A stretch of DNA of 64,000 bases, taken from Streptomyces pactum (GTDB lineage: Bacteria > Actinomycetota > Actinomycetes > Streptomycetales > Streptomycetaceae). Numbering within the stretch: position 1 is the first letter of the stretch; the number at the start of each line of letters is the position of its first letter. Where the stretch lies: positions 4,601,001-4,665,000 of the forward strand of contig NZ_CP019724.1 in NCBI RefSeq assembly GCF_002005225.1, in the 5' to 3' direction. Made by a program: the position numbers and the translations under genes. Positions 9,333 to 20,233 of this stretch are shown piece after piece. The notes under the pieces are model-generated. The model was given only the letters and a program-made list of their open reading frames with translations, had not been told where the DNA came from and searched no databases.

Positions 9333-9537
9333 TGGTCCCGTATGCCCATGGCCCCGGGCGGATATGCGGGTGACGCCCTCCGGCTGCCGGACGTGAGGGG
9401 AGGCGCTGCTGGGGAGCGGTGGGAGCGGTGGGAGCGGTAGGAGCGGTGGGGTGCGTGTGGGGCGGCTGGGGGCGGTCGTGTCGAGGACTGTGTCGAGGGC
9501 TGTGCCGTATGCCACGGTCGTACCTGACAATGGGCCT

Positions 9538-9888
9538 GTGCTGGAGATGACGCGCGAGGAGTTCGAGGAACTGGTCGCCGAGGCCCTGGACCGGATCCCG
9601 CCGGAGCTGACGCGGCTGATGGACAACGTCGCGGTGTTCGTCGAGGACGAACCGCCGACGGACGATCCCGAGCTGCTCGGGCTGTACGAGGGGACGCCGC
9701 TGACCGAACGCGGGGAGTGGTACGCGGGCGTGCTGCCGGACCGGATCACCGTCTACCGCGGGCCGACGCTGCGGTTCTGCGAGACGCGTGAGGACGTCGT
9801 CGCGGAGACGGAGGTGACGGTGGTCCACGAGATCGCGCACCACTTCGGGATCGACGACGCGCGGCTGCACGCGCTCGGGTACGGGTGA
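9538..9888 (+). CDS. Zincin-like metallopeptidase family protein (116 aa)
   Basis: The small acidic protein contains HEIAHHFG at about residues 100–107, the HExxH zinc signature, within the compact metallopeptidase family (formerly DUF1025) common in actinobacteria. Activity is unproven. No Shine-Dalgarno is seen; GACAAT at 9526–9531 lies about six bases before the GTG, which suggests a leaderless transcript. ATG 9547 is the alternative start. A 19-bp tandem duplication covers the final codons and stop, see 9871. Confidence 0.85.
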   Translation: MLEMTREEFEELVAEALDRIPPELTRLMDNVAVFVEDEPPTDDPELLGLYEGTPLTERGEWYAGVLPDRITVYRGPTLRFCETREDVVAETEVTVVHEIAHHFGIDDARLHALGYG

Positions 9889-9937
9889 CGCGCTCGGGTA
9901 CGGGTGACGCGCTCGGGTACGGGTGACGCGCTCGGGT
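9871..9937 (+). repeat. 19-bp tandem repeat across the metallopeptidase stop codon
   Basis: The 19-bp unit GCGCTCGGGTACGGGTGAC occurs three times end to end (9871, 9890, 9909) plus a ten-base partial copy. The first copy encodes the last codons and the TGA, so the duplication repeats the gene's terminus downstream without changing the protein. Confidence 0.9.
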
Positions 9938-10023
9938 CAAGGTCCGCGACCCGTGGCGCGTGTCCTCTTGTGGGTGACGGGAGTTGGGCACGGCGACTCC
10001 CTGAACCCCGGAGGTGGCCGCCC

Positions 10024-10590
10024 GTGCGCCCCTTGTACGTTCCCGTCCGTCTGGCCGCCGCGGCCGTGGCCGTCGCCGCCACCGCCGGCTGCATGAGCAT
10101 CGGCGACGACGCGTCCGGCGGGGGCGCGAGGCCGTCGCACTCCGCCGGGGAGCGTGGCGGCGCGGTGCCCGAGGGCGGCCCCGCGGTGACGGGTGGGAAC
10201 GCCGGGTACGACGCGGCGGCGGCCGACGAGGACCGGCGGCGCGGCAAGGGCAAGAAGGGCGAGGGCGACGGCGAGGACGACGGGAAGGGCGAGGGCAAGG
10301 ACGGGAAGGAGGCCGGCAAGGGGAAGGAACCCACCCCGTCCGCCCCGCCGCCCGCCCACCCGACCGGGGCCCCGCCGCCCAAGGGCGGGGACGACGAGCC
10401 GGACGCCACCCGTACACCGCCCGCGGAGCCCACCCGGACGGCCGAGCCGGAGCCGACGCCGCCCCCGGAGCCGCCCTCGTCCCCGACGCCGGAGCCGACG
10501 GCGGCGGAGCCGTCCGCGTCGGCGCACGAGCCTCCGGGGACGCAGTTGGCGCAGCGGGAACCGGCACCCGAGGCCGGGGCGCCGGCGTAG
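10024..10590 (+). CDS. Putative lipoprotein with Lys/Gly and Pro-rich low-complexity body
   Basis: A GTG start with GGAGGT eight bases upstream opens a 188-residue protein. A basic N-terminus and hydrophobic core end in VAATAGC at about residues 18–24, a plausible lipobox. The rest is disordered: a Gly/Glu/Lys/Asp-rich segment, then Pro/Glu/Thr repeats like wall-spanning stalks. There is no recognisable folded domain, so it may be a surface tether. Composition alone could mislead, but the RBS and signal peptide argue that it is real. Confidence 0.65.
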   Translation: MRPLYVPVRLAAAAVAVAATAGCMSIGDDASGGGARPSHSAGERGGAVPEGGPAVTGGNAGYDAAAADEDRRRGKGKKGEGDGEDDGKGEGKDGKEAGKGKEPTPSAPPPAHPTGAPPPKGGDDEPDATRTPPAEPTRTAEPEPTPPPEPPSSPTPEPTAAEPSASAHEPPGTQLAQREPAPEAGAPA

Positions 10591-10858
10591 CACGAGCAGG
10601 GGCGCATGAGGGCTCAGGCGTGGGCTGACAGCCCGGCTGAGCTGGGCATGTGCTACTCGGTTTGCCTTCGGGGGTGGGGGGTGCGTATGGTGGCAGATCG
10701 TTTGATCCCATTTGCCCGGCGCCACCGCAGAGCGCGCCGTGTGGCGCGTACTCTCCTTTGCCGTGGTGGACCGCATCGAGGCGGTCGTATTGCGAATCGC
10801 GATTCACGGAGTTGACGGGCGCGTGCCGACGAGAGACTCCGGAAGGTTTCGCATTCGC

Positions 10859-13084
<2,226 letters not shown>

Positions 13085-13101
13085 CGTCTGAACGTCTGAA
13101 C

Positions 13102-13147
13102 GCGCCGTGGCCTCCACCCCACCGGGTGGAGGCCACGGCGCTTTTTC
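13102..13147 (+). terminator. Intrinsic terminator of the DEAD-box helicase
   Basis: A perfect 17-bp stem (GCGCCGTGGCCTCCACC and its complement) with a six-base loop is followed by TTTTT. It separates the helicase from the permease. Confidence 0.92.
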
Positions 13148-13209
13148 CCGGGCTGTTCCCGGTCACGAGTGACGCATGTCACGCCCGCCACGGGGGAATT
13201 GCTGGGGGC

Positions 13210-14745
13210 ATGACAGATGACGCCAAGGCGAGTGGGCTCTCGGACGAGGAACGGCTGGCCCAGCTCGGCTACACCCAGGTTCTGGCCCGCCGCATGTCGG
13301 CGTTCTCCAACTACGCGGTCTCCTTCACCATCATCTCGGTCCTCTCCGGCTGCCTGACCCTCTACCTGTTCGGCATGAACACGGGCGGTCCCGCCGTCAT
13401 CACGTGGGGCTGGGTCGCCGTCGGCCTGATGACCCTCTTCGTCGGCCTGGCGATGGCCGAGATCTGCTCGGCGTATCCGACGTCGGCGGGCCTGTACTTC
13501 TGGGCGCACCGCCTGGCACCGCCCCGTACGGCGGCGGCCTGGGCCTGGTTCACGGGCTGGTTCAACGTGCTGGGCCAGGTCGCGGTGACCGCCGGCATCG
13601 ACTTCGGCGCCGCGTCCTTCCTCGGCGCCTACCTGAACCTCCAGTTCGGCTTCGAGGTCACACCCGGCCGCACGATCCTCCTCTTCGCGGCCATCCTCGT
13701 CCTCCACGGCCTCCTCAACACCTTCGGCGTCCGCATCGTCGGCCTCCTGAACAGCGTCAGCGTCTGGTGGCACGTCATCGGCGTCGCGGTCATCGTCGGC
13801 GCGCTGACCTTCGCGCCCGACGACCACCGGTCGGCGTCCTTCGTGTTCGGCGAGTTCGTCAACAACACCGGCTGGGGCAGCGGCGTCTACGTCGTCCTCA
13901 TCGGCCTGCTGATGGCCCAGTACACCTTCACCGGCTACGACGCCTCCGCCCACATGACGGAGGAGACGCACGACGCGTCCACGGCCGGCCCGAAGGGCAT
14001 CGTCCGCTCCATCTGGACCTCCTGGATCGCCGGCTTCGTCCTCCTCCTCGGCTTCACCTTCGCCATCCAGTCCTACGAGGGCGCCCTCACCTCCCCGACC
14101 GGCGCGCCGCCGGCCCAGATCCTGCTCGACGCGCTGGGGGCGACCGCGGGCAAGCTGCTCCTGCTCGTCGTCATCGGGGCCCAGCTCTTCTGCGGAATGG
14201 CGTCGGTGACGGCCAACAGCCGCATGATCTACGCCTTCTCCCGCGACGGCGCGCTGCCCTACTCCCACATCTGGCACACGGTGCACGCGCGCACCCGCAC
14301 GCCGGTCGCGGCGGTCTGGCTGGCGGCACTGGCCGCGCTGCTCCTCGGCCTGCCCTACCTGATCAACGTCACGGCGTACGCGGCGGTGACCTCCATCGCC
14401 GTCATCGGCCTCTACATCGCGTACGTCATCCCGACCCTGCTGCGCGTCCGCAAGGGCGCCGCCTTCGAACGGGGGCCGTGGCATCTGGGCCGCTGGTCGC
14501 GGGCGGTGGGCGTGGTGGCGGTGACGTGGGTCGGCGTCATCACGGTCCTGTTCATGCTGCCGCAGGTCTCCCCGGTCACCTGGGAGACCTTCAACTACGC
14601 GCCGATCGCCGTCCTGGTCGTCCTCGGCTTCGCCGCGACCTGGTGGCTAGCCTCGGCCCGCCACTGGTTCCTCAACCCCGACCACGAACGCAACCGGGCC
14701 CGCGCGACGGCCCGCGCCGAGGCCCCCGAGCCGGTCGATCCGTAG
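13210..14745 (+). CDS. APC-superfamily amino acid permease
   Basis: The 511-residue protein has about twelve hydrophobic helices and the amino acid/choline transporter pattern. The first helix follows ARRMSAFSNYAVSFTIISVL, and the motif YPTSAGLYFW in the TM3 region marks the APC/ACT group that includes GABA, choline and amino acid permeases. It should import an amino acid or amine with a proton; the substrate cannot be read from the sequence. ATG 13210 has a GGGGG stretch just upstream. It stands alone, followed by tRNA-Lys. Confidence 0.88.
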   Translation: MTDDAKASGLSDEERLAQLGYTQVLARRMSAFSNYAVSFTIISVLSGCLTLYLFGMNTGGPAVITWGWVAVGLMTLFVGLAMAEICSAYPTSAGLYFWAHRLAPPRTAAAWAWFTGWFNVLGQVAVTAGIDFGAASFLGAYLNLQFGFEVTPGRTILLFAAILVLHGLLNTFGVRIVGLLNSVSVWWHVIGVAVIVGALTFAPDDHRSASFVFGEFVNNTGWGSGVYVVLIGLLMAQYTFTGYDASAHMTEETHDASTAGPKGIVRSIWTSWIAGFVLLLGFTFAIQSYEGALTSPTGAPPAQILLDALGATAGKLLLLVVIGAQLFCGMASVTANSRMIYAFSRDGALPYSHIWHTVHARTRTPVAAVWLAALAALLLGLPYLINVTAYAAVTSIAVIGLYIAYVIPTLLRVRKGAAFERGPWHLGRWSRAVGVVAVTWVGVITVLFMLPQVSPVTWETFNYAPIAVLVVLGFAATWWLASARHWFLNPDHERNRARATARAEAPEPVDP

Positions 14746-14865
14746 CCACCGCGGCCCAGGACACCGGCTCGACGCGGCCGGGACCCCGATACCCGATCGG
14801 CCTCCCGGCCGCGTCGGGCTATGCTCGGTGTGGCAACATCACGCAGCACCGGGCGACAGCCCCCT

Positions 14866-14938
14866 GGGCCCTTAGCTCAATTGGCAGAGCAGTGGACTTT
14901 TAATCCATTGGTTGTGGGTTCGAGTCCCACAGGGCCTA
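14866..14938 (+). tRNA. tRNA-Lys(UUU), integration target of the mobile element
   Basis: A 73-nt cloverleaf with D-arm TAGCTCAATTGGCA, anticodon loop CTTTTAA (TTT) and T-arm TGTGGGTTCGAGTCCCACA; the acceptor pairs GGGCCCT with AGGGCCT through a terminal G·U. The 3' half from 14894 is duplicated exactly at 40032–40077, so the gene is kept functional by the inserted element. Its original terminator now lies 25 kb away; a substitute hairpin follows at 14981. Confidence 0.96.
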
Positions 14939-14939
14939 C
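14894..14939 (+). repeat. attL core repeat
   Basis: The left copy of the 46-bp identity block starts GGACTTTTAATCC and ends CAGGGCCTAC; it runs from the anticodon region to one base past the tRNA-Lys 3' end. Flanking bases differ from attR on both sides. Confidence 0.93.
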
Positions 14940-14972
14940 TGGTTGTAGGCGGGGGATATACCCTCTGACCTG

Positions 14973-16610
14973 CTACGCAGCGTCCGGGTCGGCTTCGGTC
15001 GACTCGGGCGCTGACTCGTTTTCGAGCCATTGCGTGAGCGATGCGTGAGCGGATGTGGGCTTGGCCTGCGGATCGGCTGCCGTTTGGGCGGACGGTTCGG
15101 CAGCCGCCTGGCGGGACCGGGGGATCAGCTTCGCTGCCTTCTCGGCGATTTCGCGGTCCAGCTCAGGGAGCAGGCTCGTGTACGTGTCCGAGGTCAGCGT
15201 GATGGTGGAGTGCCGCAGCGTCTCCTTCACTGCGTGGATGTCGCCGCCGCCTCCGTGCGTGAGCGTCGCGGCGACGTGGCGTAGGTCCCGGAGGGTGATG
15301 GGCGGCAGGTCGGTCGTGGCGAGGATGCGGCGGAAGGTCTCGGAGACCGTCTCGGGGTGGAGCCAGGAGCCGTCCTCTTTGGTGAACACCTTGCCGGTGT
15401 CCTGCCAGGCGGTGTCCCACTTGGCGCGCTCCTTCTCCTGGCGGGCTTTGTGCTCGCGCAGTTCGGAGATGGTCGTGCTGTCGAGCGCGATCGTGTTCGC
15501 GCTGCCGTCCGTCTTGGGCTCGGACTCGTAGGGGTCCCAGCCGTCCACCACGATCTCCTTGGCGGGCGTGATGAGGCCGGCGTCGAGGTCGATCTCGTGC
15601 CAGTCCTGGCCGACCGCCTCACCGCGCCGGAGGCCGCGGGTGCCCATGAGGTGGAAGATCGCGTACAGGCGGTCGCCCTCGGCCGCGTCGAGGAAGGCGC
15701 CGAACTGCTGGGGCGTCCAGACCATCACCGGGCCGGGGATCTCGCCCGTCTCGCGCCAGCGTCGGACTCGCTTATCGGTCCAGAGAAGTGGCTTCGGGCG
15801 CTTGCCGGACTCCAATTCGACGTGGGACGCCGGGTTGAAGGTGATGAGCTGCTGGGCGATCGCTGAGTTCAGGGCCGCGCGCAGGGTGCGGCGGATCGCC
15901 TGCCGGGATGCCGGGCCGGTGATCTTCCGGAACGGCTTCATCTCCGCCAGCCTGGCCCGTTCGGCCGCGAGCAGCTTCCGCTCGGCTCCCACGGGTCGTC
16001 CGGGCTTGCTCGGCTTGCAGCGGGCGATCTGCTCGCGGCGGGCTTCGTTCTCGGCCGCGATGACCTCGTTGTCGTCGGCAATCCCGTCGAACATCTCCAC
16101 CAGGTGGCCGACGTTGAGGCGGTCGAGGCGTACGTGCCCGATGCGCGGCTTCAGGTGGACGCGGATGTGGGAGGCGTAGCCGTTGAGCGTGGTCTTGCGG
16201 CGCTTCTTCGCGGCGAACCACTGGTCGAGCCACTCGCCGACGGTGAGACTGCCACGGAGGGCCAGGCCCGCCCTGAGGCGGCGTCGGGTCTCCTCGATGG
16301 CGGGCAGCGGGGCCTTCTCTGCGGCGACCTCCTCCAGCAGGGCGACGAGGCGCTGGAGGCTGTCGGGGTCATCCTTGTCCGCCAGGGCGAGAAGAGCGCG
16401 GACGTGGTCGAGGTCGGCCTGAGCCGTCTTCAGGGAGTCGTAGCCGGCGCGGTTGAAGGAGCGGCGGGTGCCGTCTTCGCGGGGTGGGAGTTCCTGGCGT
16501 ATGGAGTACGAGCCGTGCTTGCGGCTGGAGAGTTTCGGGCACTTCTTGCCGAGCGGCTTGCCGGTGTGGGGGTCGCGGCAGTAGCAGCGGCGGTGGGTGG
16601 AACCCTTCAA
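14973..16610 (-). CDS. int: Tyrosine site-specific integrase of the element
   Basis: The 545-residue protein is a phage/ICE-type tyrosine recombinase. An N-terminal zinc-ribbon-like and SAM-like DNA-binding region precedes a core at about 120–260 and the catalytic domain at 300–490, with Arg328 (GLRRGEA), LRDLRH at 440–445 (canonical His replaced by Arg, Arg444 kept), His467 (ETLRHST) and nucleophile Tyr477 (SDTYTSLL). It catalyses integration into and excision from tRNA-Lys. The start is TTG 16610, overlapping the upstream regulator's TGA, with GGAGG seven bases before. Its 3' end also encodes a terminator-like hairpin and arm-site-like repeat. Confidence 0.95.
   Translation of the reverse strand: MKGSTHRRCYCRDPHTGKPLGKKCPKLSSRKHGSYSIRQELPPREDGTRRSFNRAGYDSLKTAQADLDHVRALLALADKDDPDSLQRLVALLEEVAAEKAPLPAIEETRRRLRAGLALRGSLTVGEWLDQWFAAKKRRKTTLNGYASHIRVHLKPRIGHVRLDRLNVGHLVEMFDGIADDNEVIAAENEARREQIARCKPSKPGRPVGAERKLLAAERARLAEMKPFRKITGPASRQAIRRTLRAALNSAIAQQLITFNPASHVELESGKRPKPLLWTDKRVRRWRETGEIPGPVMVWTPQQFGAFLDAAEGDRLYAIFHLMGTRGLRRGEAVGQDWHEIDLDAGLITPAKEIVVDGWDPYESEPKTDGSANTIALDSTTISELREHKARQEKERAKWDTAWQDTGKVFTKEDGSWLHPETVSETFRRILATTDLPPITLRDLRHVAATLTHGGGGDIHAVKETLRHSTITLTSDTYTSLLPELDREIAEKAAKLIPRSRQAAAEPSAQTAADPQAKPTSAHASLTQWLENESAPESTEADPDAA
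14981..15010 (+). terminator. Element-borne replacement terminator for tRNA-Lys, inside int
   Basis: A 13-bp stem capped by TTCG (CGTCCGGGTCGGC–TTCG–GTCGACTCGGGCG), closed throughout if G·U pairs are allowed, starts 43 bases after the tRNA-Lys 3' end and is followed by CTGACTCGTTTTC. On the other strand it encodes the last residues of the integrase. It is structurally equivalent to the chromosomal hairpin at 40084–40113, differing only by transitions. Confidence 0.75.
15031..15053 (+). repeat. Candidate integrase arm-type site, left copy
   Basis: A 23-bp block made of two tandem TGCGTGAGCG units recurs exactly at 39897–39919. It lies 91 bp right of the attL core, inside int. In the circular form the two blocks would flank attP as direct repeats, which is the usual layout of integrase arm sites. 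Binding is inferred. Confidence 0.6.
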
Positions 16611-17287
16611 ACGCGTTCCTCCGGGGTGGTGTTGGGGTCGGGTTCGGGTGGGTCGACGTCGCTCAGGGCGAGTGGCAGGTGGGGTGGGATGGCGCCCTCC
16701 TCGCGGATGTCGCGGCGGAGGTGGCGGAGGTTGTACTTGGCGGAGATGGCCTCGTCGGCGTACTTGGCCTGCTTGCGCTCGGCCTCTTCCTGCTGAGCGC
16801 GGTTGCCTGCTGTCCTGGCTGCGAACCGCGCCCGTTCTTCCTCTTCAAGGGCGGCCAGGGCGGTGCGTACGAGGCTGTCGTGCGCTTCGAAGTCGGGGAC
16901 CAGGCCCGCGTCATACGAGGGCATGTCCTCGTCGCCGGTGAAGCGCCGAAGGGCGTCCCAGGTGGGCACGAGGTGCTGGAAGGGAAGCTCTTGGGTCCGT
17001 TCGACGTAGCCGACCGGGAAGATCAGGCAGACCGGGTACGTCTCCAGGGCGGCGGCCAGGACCATGACGTCCACGAGGGGGAGGTTGGCCCGGCGGCCGG
17101 ACTCCATGTTGGCGATCACGTTGCGCGGGATGGGATACCCGAGCCGCTCGCACCGGTCGGCCAGGTCCTGCGCGCTCCATCCCATCTCCTTCCTTCTCCG
17201 GCGGACTTCGCCGGCCACGTTGGCCTTGACCCGGTCCTCCCACTCGGGAACGTCGTCCTCTTCATCATCGAAACAGCGTTGTGTCAT
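16607..17287 (-). CDS. XRE-family helix-turn-helix regulator upstream of int
   Basis: The 226-residue protein has an XRE-type HTH at about residues 22–75 (MGWSAQDLADRCERLGYPIP then NVIANMESGRR), and a charged helical C-terminal half. Its TGA overlaps the TTG start of int, indicating translational coupling and one operon. It starts at ATG 17287. It probably controls the integrase and the divergent excisionase-like gene from the 96-bp intergenic region, a typical element-maintenance arrangement. The bound operator is not identified. Confidence 0.85.
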   Translation of the reverse strand: MTQRCFDDEEDDVPEWEDRVKANVAGEVRRRRKEMGWSAQDLADRCERLGYPIPRNVIANMESGRRANLPLVDVMVLAAALETYPVCLIFPVGYVERTQELPFQHLVPTWDALRRFTGDEDMPSYDAGLVPDFEAHDSLVRTALAALEEEERARFAARTAGNRAQQEEAERKQAKYADEAISAKYNLRHLRRDIREEGAIPPHLPLALSDVDPPEPDPNTTPEERV

Positions 17288-17383
17288 GAAGACACATTAG
17301 CTTGGTCATCCTGGTAGGTAGACGCCTGGAGCCGAACGTGATGACCGCGTTCGCCGAGGGCTGTACCGAAAGGGGCGCGCTGC

Positions 17384-17623
17384 ATGCGCGATGACGCGAC
17401 CGCGGGACGATCGACGAGTTCGAAGGGGATGAGCCGGGAGGAGCTGCTCGCCCTCCCCGTGTCAGTTGACCTGGACACGAGCAACCGAGCTCTGGGGCTC
17501 GGGCGGAGCAAGGGGTATGAGCTGGCGAAGCGTGGCGAGTACCCGTGCAAGGTGCTGCGGCTCGGCAATGCCTATCGGGTGGTGACCGCGAATCTGCTGG
17601 AACTGCTCGGGCTGGCCGCGTGA
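17384..17623 (+). CDS. Excisionase-like small DNA-binding protein
   Basis: The 79-residue product contains VDLDTSNRALGLGRSKGYEL, then LAKRGEYPCKVLRLGNAYRV, a MerR/AlpA-like winged HTH as found in excisionases and AlpA regulators of actinobacterial integrative elements. AAAGGGG lies eight bases before ATG 17384; an internal ATG at 17429 is possible. It is divergent from the XRE–int operon and the first gene of the rightward element operon. Function as Xis is inferred from position and fold. Confidence 0.8.
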   Translation: MRDDATAGRSTSSKGMSREELLALPVSVDLDTSNRALGLGRSKGYELAKRGEYPCKVLRLGNAYRVVTANLLELLGLAA

Positions 17624-17743
17624 AGGGTCGGCAGCGTAGCAAACCATTCTGCGCTGAGCTGACACAGAAACGCTGGACTGTTGGCGGACATGGACGTACG
17701 GTCCGTGTTCCCTCGCGGTGGCCTGGCGCCCGCGAGAACGGGA

Positions 17744-17775
17744 GGGGCCCCCGGCGGTGCAACGCCGGAGGCCCC
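17744..17775 (+). terminator. Hairpin between the excisionase-like gene and the DUF3631 gene
   Basis: GGGGCCCCCGGCG and CGCCGGAGGCCCC pair with one mismatch around a short loop. There is no T-run, so it could be an attenuator or regulatory RNA structure rather than a terminator. The rest of 17624–17856 shows no gene. Confidence 0.5.
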
Positions 17776-17856
17776 AGCAACCCCGTACGGCCCGTGAAGT
17801 ACCAACCCGGCGGCAAGGGCGTGCAAGCCCGCAGCCGCCAGACGAGGAGCTGCTCC

Positions 17857-19137
17857 ATGGAACATGCGGGAGCCGAGCACTATTCCGACTCCAACACGCC
17901 TTCGTGGCCGCCGGTCGCTGTCCCCGGCCAGCCAGTTGACGGCACGGCATCGCCTTCGCCGAAGGCACCTGCCAGCCCAGTTGAGGCGCCGACCGCGTCG
18001 CCCGACTCCGAGGGCGCGGAGCTCTTGGTCGGCCTGCGGGCGCAGATCAAGCGGTACGTGGCAATGCCGGGTGAGGAGGCTCTCACCGCGGTCACGCTGT
18101 GGATCGCGGCTACGCATTTGCAGCGGGCGTGGCAGCATGCGCCGCGTCTGGCGATCGTGGCTCCGGAGAAGCGGTGCGGCAAGTCACGGCTGCTGGACGT
18201 GGTGACCGAGACCGTCCGCAACCCGCTGATCACGGTCAACGCCAGCGCGGCGGCTATCTTCCGCTCGATCGACGACGAGGACCCGCCGGCTCTCCTGGTC
18301 GACGAGGCCGACACCCTCTTCAGCACCGTCAAGGCGGCGGAGAAGAACGAGGAGGTGCGCGGCCTGATCAACGCCGGCCACCAGCGCAACCGGCCCACGC
18401 TGCGGGTGACCGGGCCCGAGCACAAGCCCACCGCGTTCCCCACCTTCGCCATGGCGGCGCTCGCCGGGATCGGTGATCTGCCGGACACGGTGATGGACCG
18501 GTCGGTGGTCATCCGGATGCGGCGCCGCGCGGACGGCGAGGAGGTGGCGCACTTCCGCACCCACCGCGACACCCCTGCCCTGCACACGATCCGTGACCGG
18601 CTCACCGCCTGGCTCCAGCCGCTGTACGCCCAGGCGTTGGAGATGGAGCCGGCCATGCCGGTCGAGGACCGCGCGGCCGACACCTGGGAACCTCTGGTGG
18701 TCATCGCTGACCTCGCCGGGGGCGAGTGGCCCGCACTCGCCCGCACCGCCTGCCGCGTCATGACCGACTACGAGGCCGGGCAGGACGAGGAAGGCGGCCT
18801 GCGCACCCGCCTCCTGGTCGGCATCCGCCGGGCCTTCGCTGCCGAGAACGACCCGGCGGTCCTGGGCACGAAGCGCCTGCTGGAAGCCCTCAACGCGGAC
18901 AAGGAGGCGCCGTGGGCCGAGTACGGCCCCAACGGGCTGACCCCGCGTGGCCTCCAACTGCTGCTGAAGCCCTACGGCATCAGCTCGGCCAACCGCCGCT
19001 TCCCCGACGGCACCCAGGCCAAGGGCTTCGCCCGCAACCAATTCCTCGACACTTGGGCGCGCTACTGCCCTGAACCGGCTCCGGCGGCCGAGCCCGCACA
19101 GCCGTCGGCCGAGCCCCTTCCCGGCTCCGCGGCCTGA
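17857..19137 (+). CDS. DUF3631-domain ATPase of the element
   Basis: The 426-residue protein has a Pro/Ala-rich N-terminus (1–50) and then a DUF3631-type P-loop ATPase: Walker A PEKRCGKS at 103–110 and Walker B ALLVDEAD at 145–152, followed by a helical C-terminal domain. The family is common on actinobacterial plasmids and integrative elements and is suspected to act in replication or maintenance; the exact role is unknown. ATG 17857 has GAGGAG at good spacing. No separate Rep/primase gene is visible, so this is the best candidate for element replication, as inference only. Confidence 0.82.
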   Translation: MEHAGAEHYSDSNTPSWPPVAVPGQPVDGTASPSPKAPASPVEAPTASPDSEGAELLVGLRAQIKRYVAMPGEEALTAVTLWIAATHLQRAWQHAPRLAIVAPEKRCGKSRLLDVVTETVRNPLITVNASAAAIFRSIDDEDPPALLVDEADTLFSTVKAAEKNEEVRGLINAGHQRNRPTLRVTGPEHKPTAFPTFAMAALAGIGDLPDTVMDRSVVIRMRRRADGEEVAHFRTHRDTPALHTIRDRLTAWLQPLYAQALEMEPAMPVEDRAADTWEPLVVIADLAGGEWPALARTACRVMTDYEAGQDEEGGLRTRLLVGIRRAFAAENDPAVLGTKRLLEALNADKEAPWAEYGPNGLTPRGLQLLLKPYGISSANRRFPDGTQAKGFARNQFLDTWARYCPEPAPAAEPAQPSAEPLPGSAA

Positions 19138-19349
19138 CCCGCGCCGACTCGTCGCACTCGTCCCCGCGCAGGTCAGCGCGGGGACGAGTGAACGGCCCGC
19201 AACGAGTCATCTCGACATCGCCAGCCCACTCGTACCTGCTCTGACCAGGCATGCGACGAGTGGTACGAGACACCACACCTCACGGCGGCCACACCTCGCC
19301 CTCCCCTGCCCCGAGGCCGCCGCCCCCAAGCCCACTTGGAGTACCCCGC

Positions 19350-20102
19350 TTGTCTGCCCGCATCACCGCCACCGCCGCGATTCGCGTCGGCATCGCCCTG
19401 CTCGCCATTTTCGCCTTCGCCCTGTCCTACGACGCCCTGCGCCAGATGGCCGTCGCCATCCACATCCGCGGGCTTCTCACCTATGTCTTTCCGCTTGTGA
19501 TCGACGGGTTCATCGCCATCGGCGTGGGAGCCCTCGTGATGCTGCGCGCCGCCTCGACATGGTCCCGCGTGTACGTATGGACACTCGTCGGCGCCGCAAC
19601 CGTGACGAGTATCTGGGCCAACGCCCTGCACGCCGTCCGCCTCAACCAGCAGACCCGCCAGGGCGATGGCCTCCGCCTCGACGACTTCACAGTCGGCGGC
19701 TTGTCCGCCATCGCTCCGCTCGCCTTGGCCGGCGCGGTCCATCTCTCCATCGTCGTCCACCGCCAGCCCACTGCTCGCGGCCCCGCCGATGTGGCGCGGG
19801 GTGCCGCCGACGTGGCGCCGGATACCGCCGAAGTGGCTGAGGGCCCGCAATCCTCCGTCGAACCGCAGGATCACGAGCCCAGCCATATCTCTCCCGAACG
19901 GCTCGCCCTCGCGCGCACCGCGCCACTGGGACGCAACGGGCGTGCTTCCCGCCGCCACATCGAAGCCACCTTCCGCAGCAGGGACTTGACCATCGGAAGG
20001 ACGGAGGCGGACAAGCTCAAGGACATCCTGCAGGCCGAACTCGACGAAGCCGTTTCCCCGCAGCAGAGGGAGCCCGAAACGGCCTCCGCCAGCGCCGTCT
20101 GA
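19350..20102 (+). CDS. DUF2637 membrane protein (plasmid-transfer associated)
   Basis: Residues ~1–130 hold four hydrophobic helices with the family signature ALSYDALRQMA and then PLVIDGFIAIG, characteristic of DUF2637 proteins found near Streptomyces plasmid transfer/spread genes. The C-terminal half is soluble, with a repeated Ala-Asp-Val-Ala segment and an HTH-like end (GRASRRHIEATF). I chose TTG 19350 because GGAG lies eight bases upstream and the family usually starts right before this helix; ATG 19251 would add a Pro-rich extension. A role in intramycelial spread is inferred. Confidence 0.72.
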   Translation: MSARITATAAIRVGIALLAIFAFALSYDALRQMAVAIHIRGLLTYVFPLVIDGFIAIGVGALVMLRAASTWSRVYVWTLVGAATVTSIWANALHAVRLNQQTRQGDGLRLDDFTVGGLSAIAPLALAGAVHLSIVVHRQPTARGPADVARGAADVAPDTAEVAEGPQSSVEPQDHEPSHISPERLALARTAPLGRNGRASRRHIEATFRSRDLTIGRTEADKLKDILQAELDEAVSPQQREPETASASAV

Positions 20103-20233
20103 CCTCTTCGCTGGTGCCGATCGCCCCGCCGCCCTACCGGGCTCGCCCTGTATCCCCGTGCAGCCGAGCATGGGGGCACAGGGGCGGCGCACGGCGAAGC
20201 ATCCGACCCCAAACAACCTTCGGAGACCGCCCC

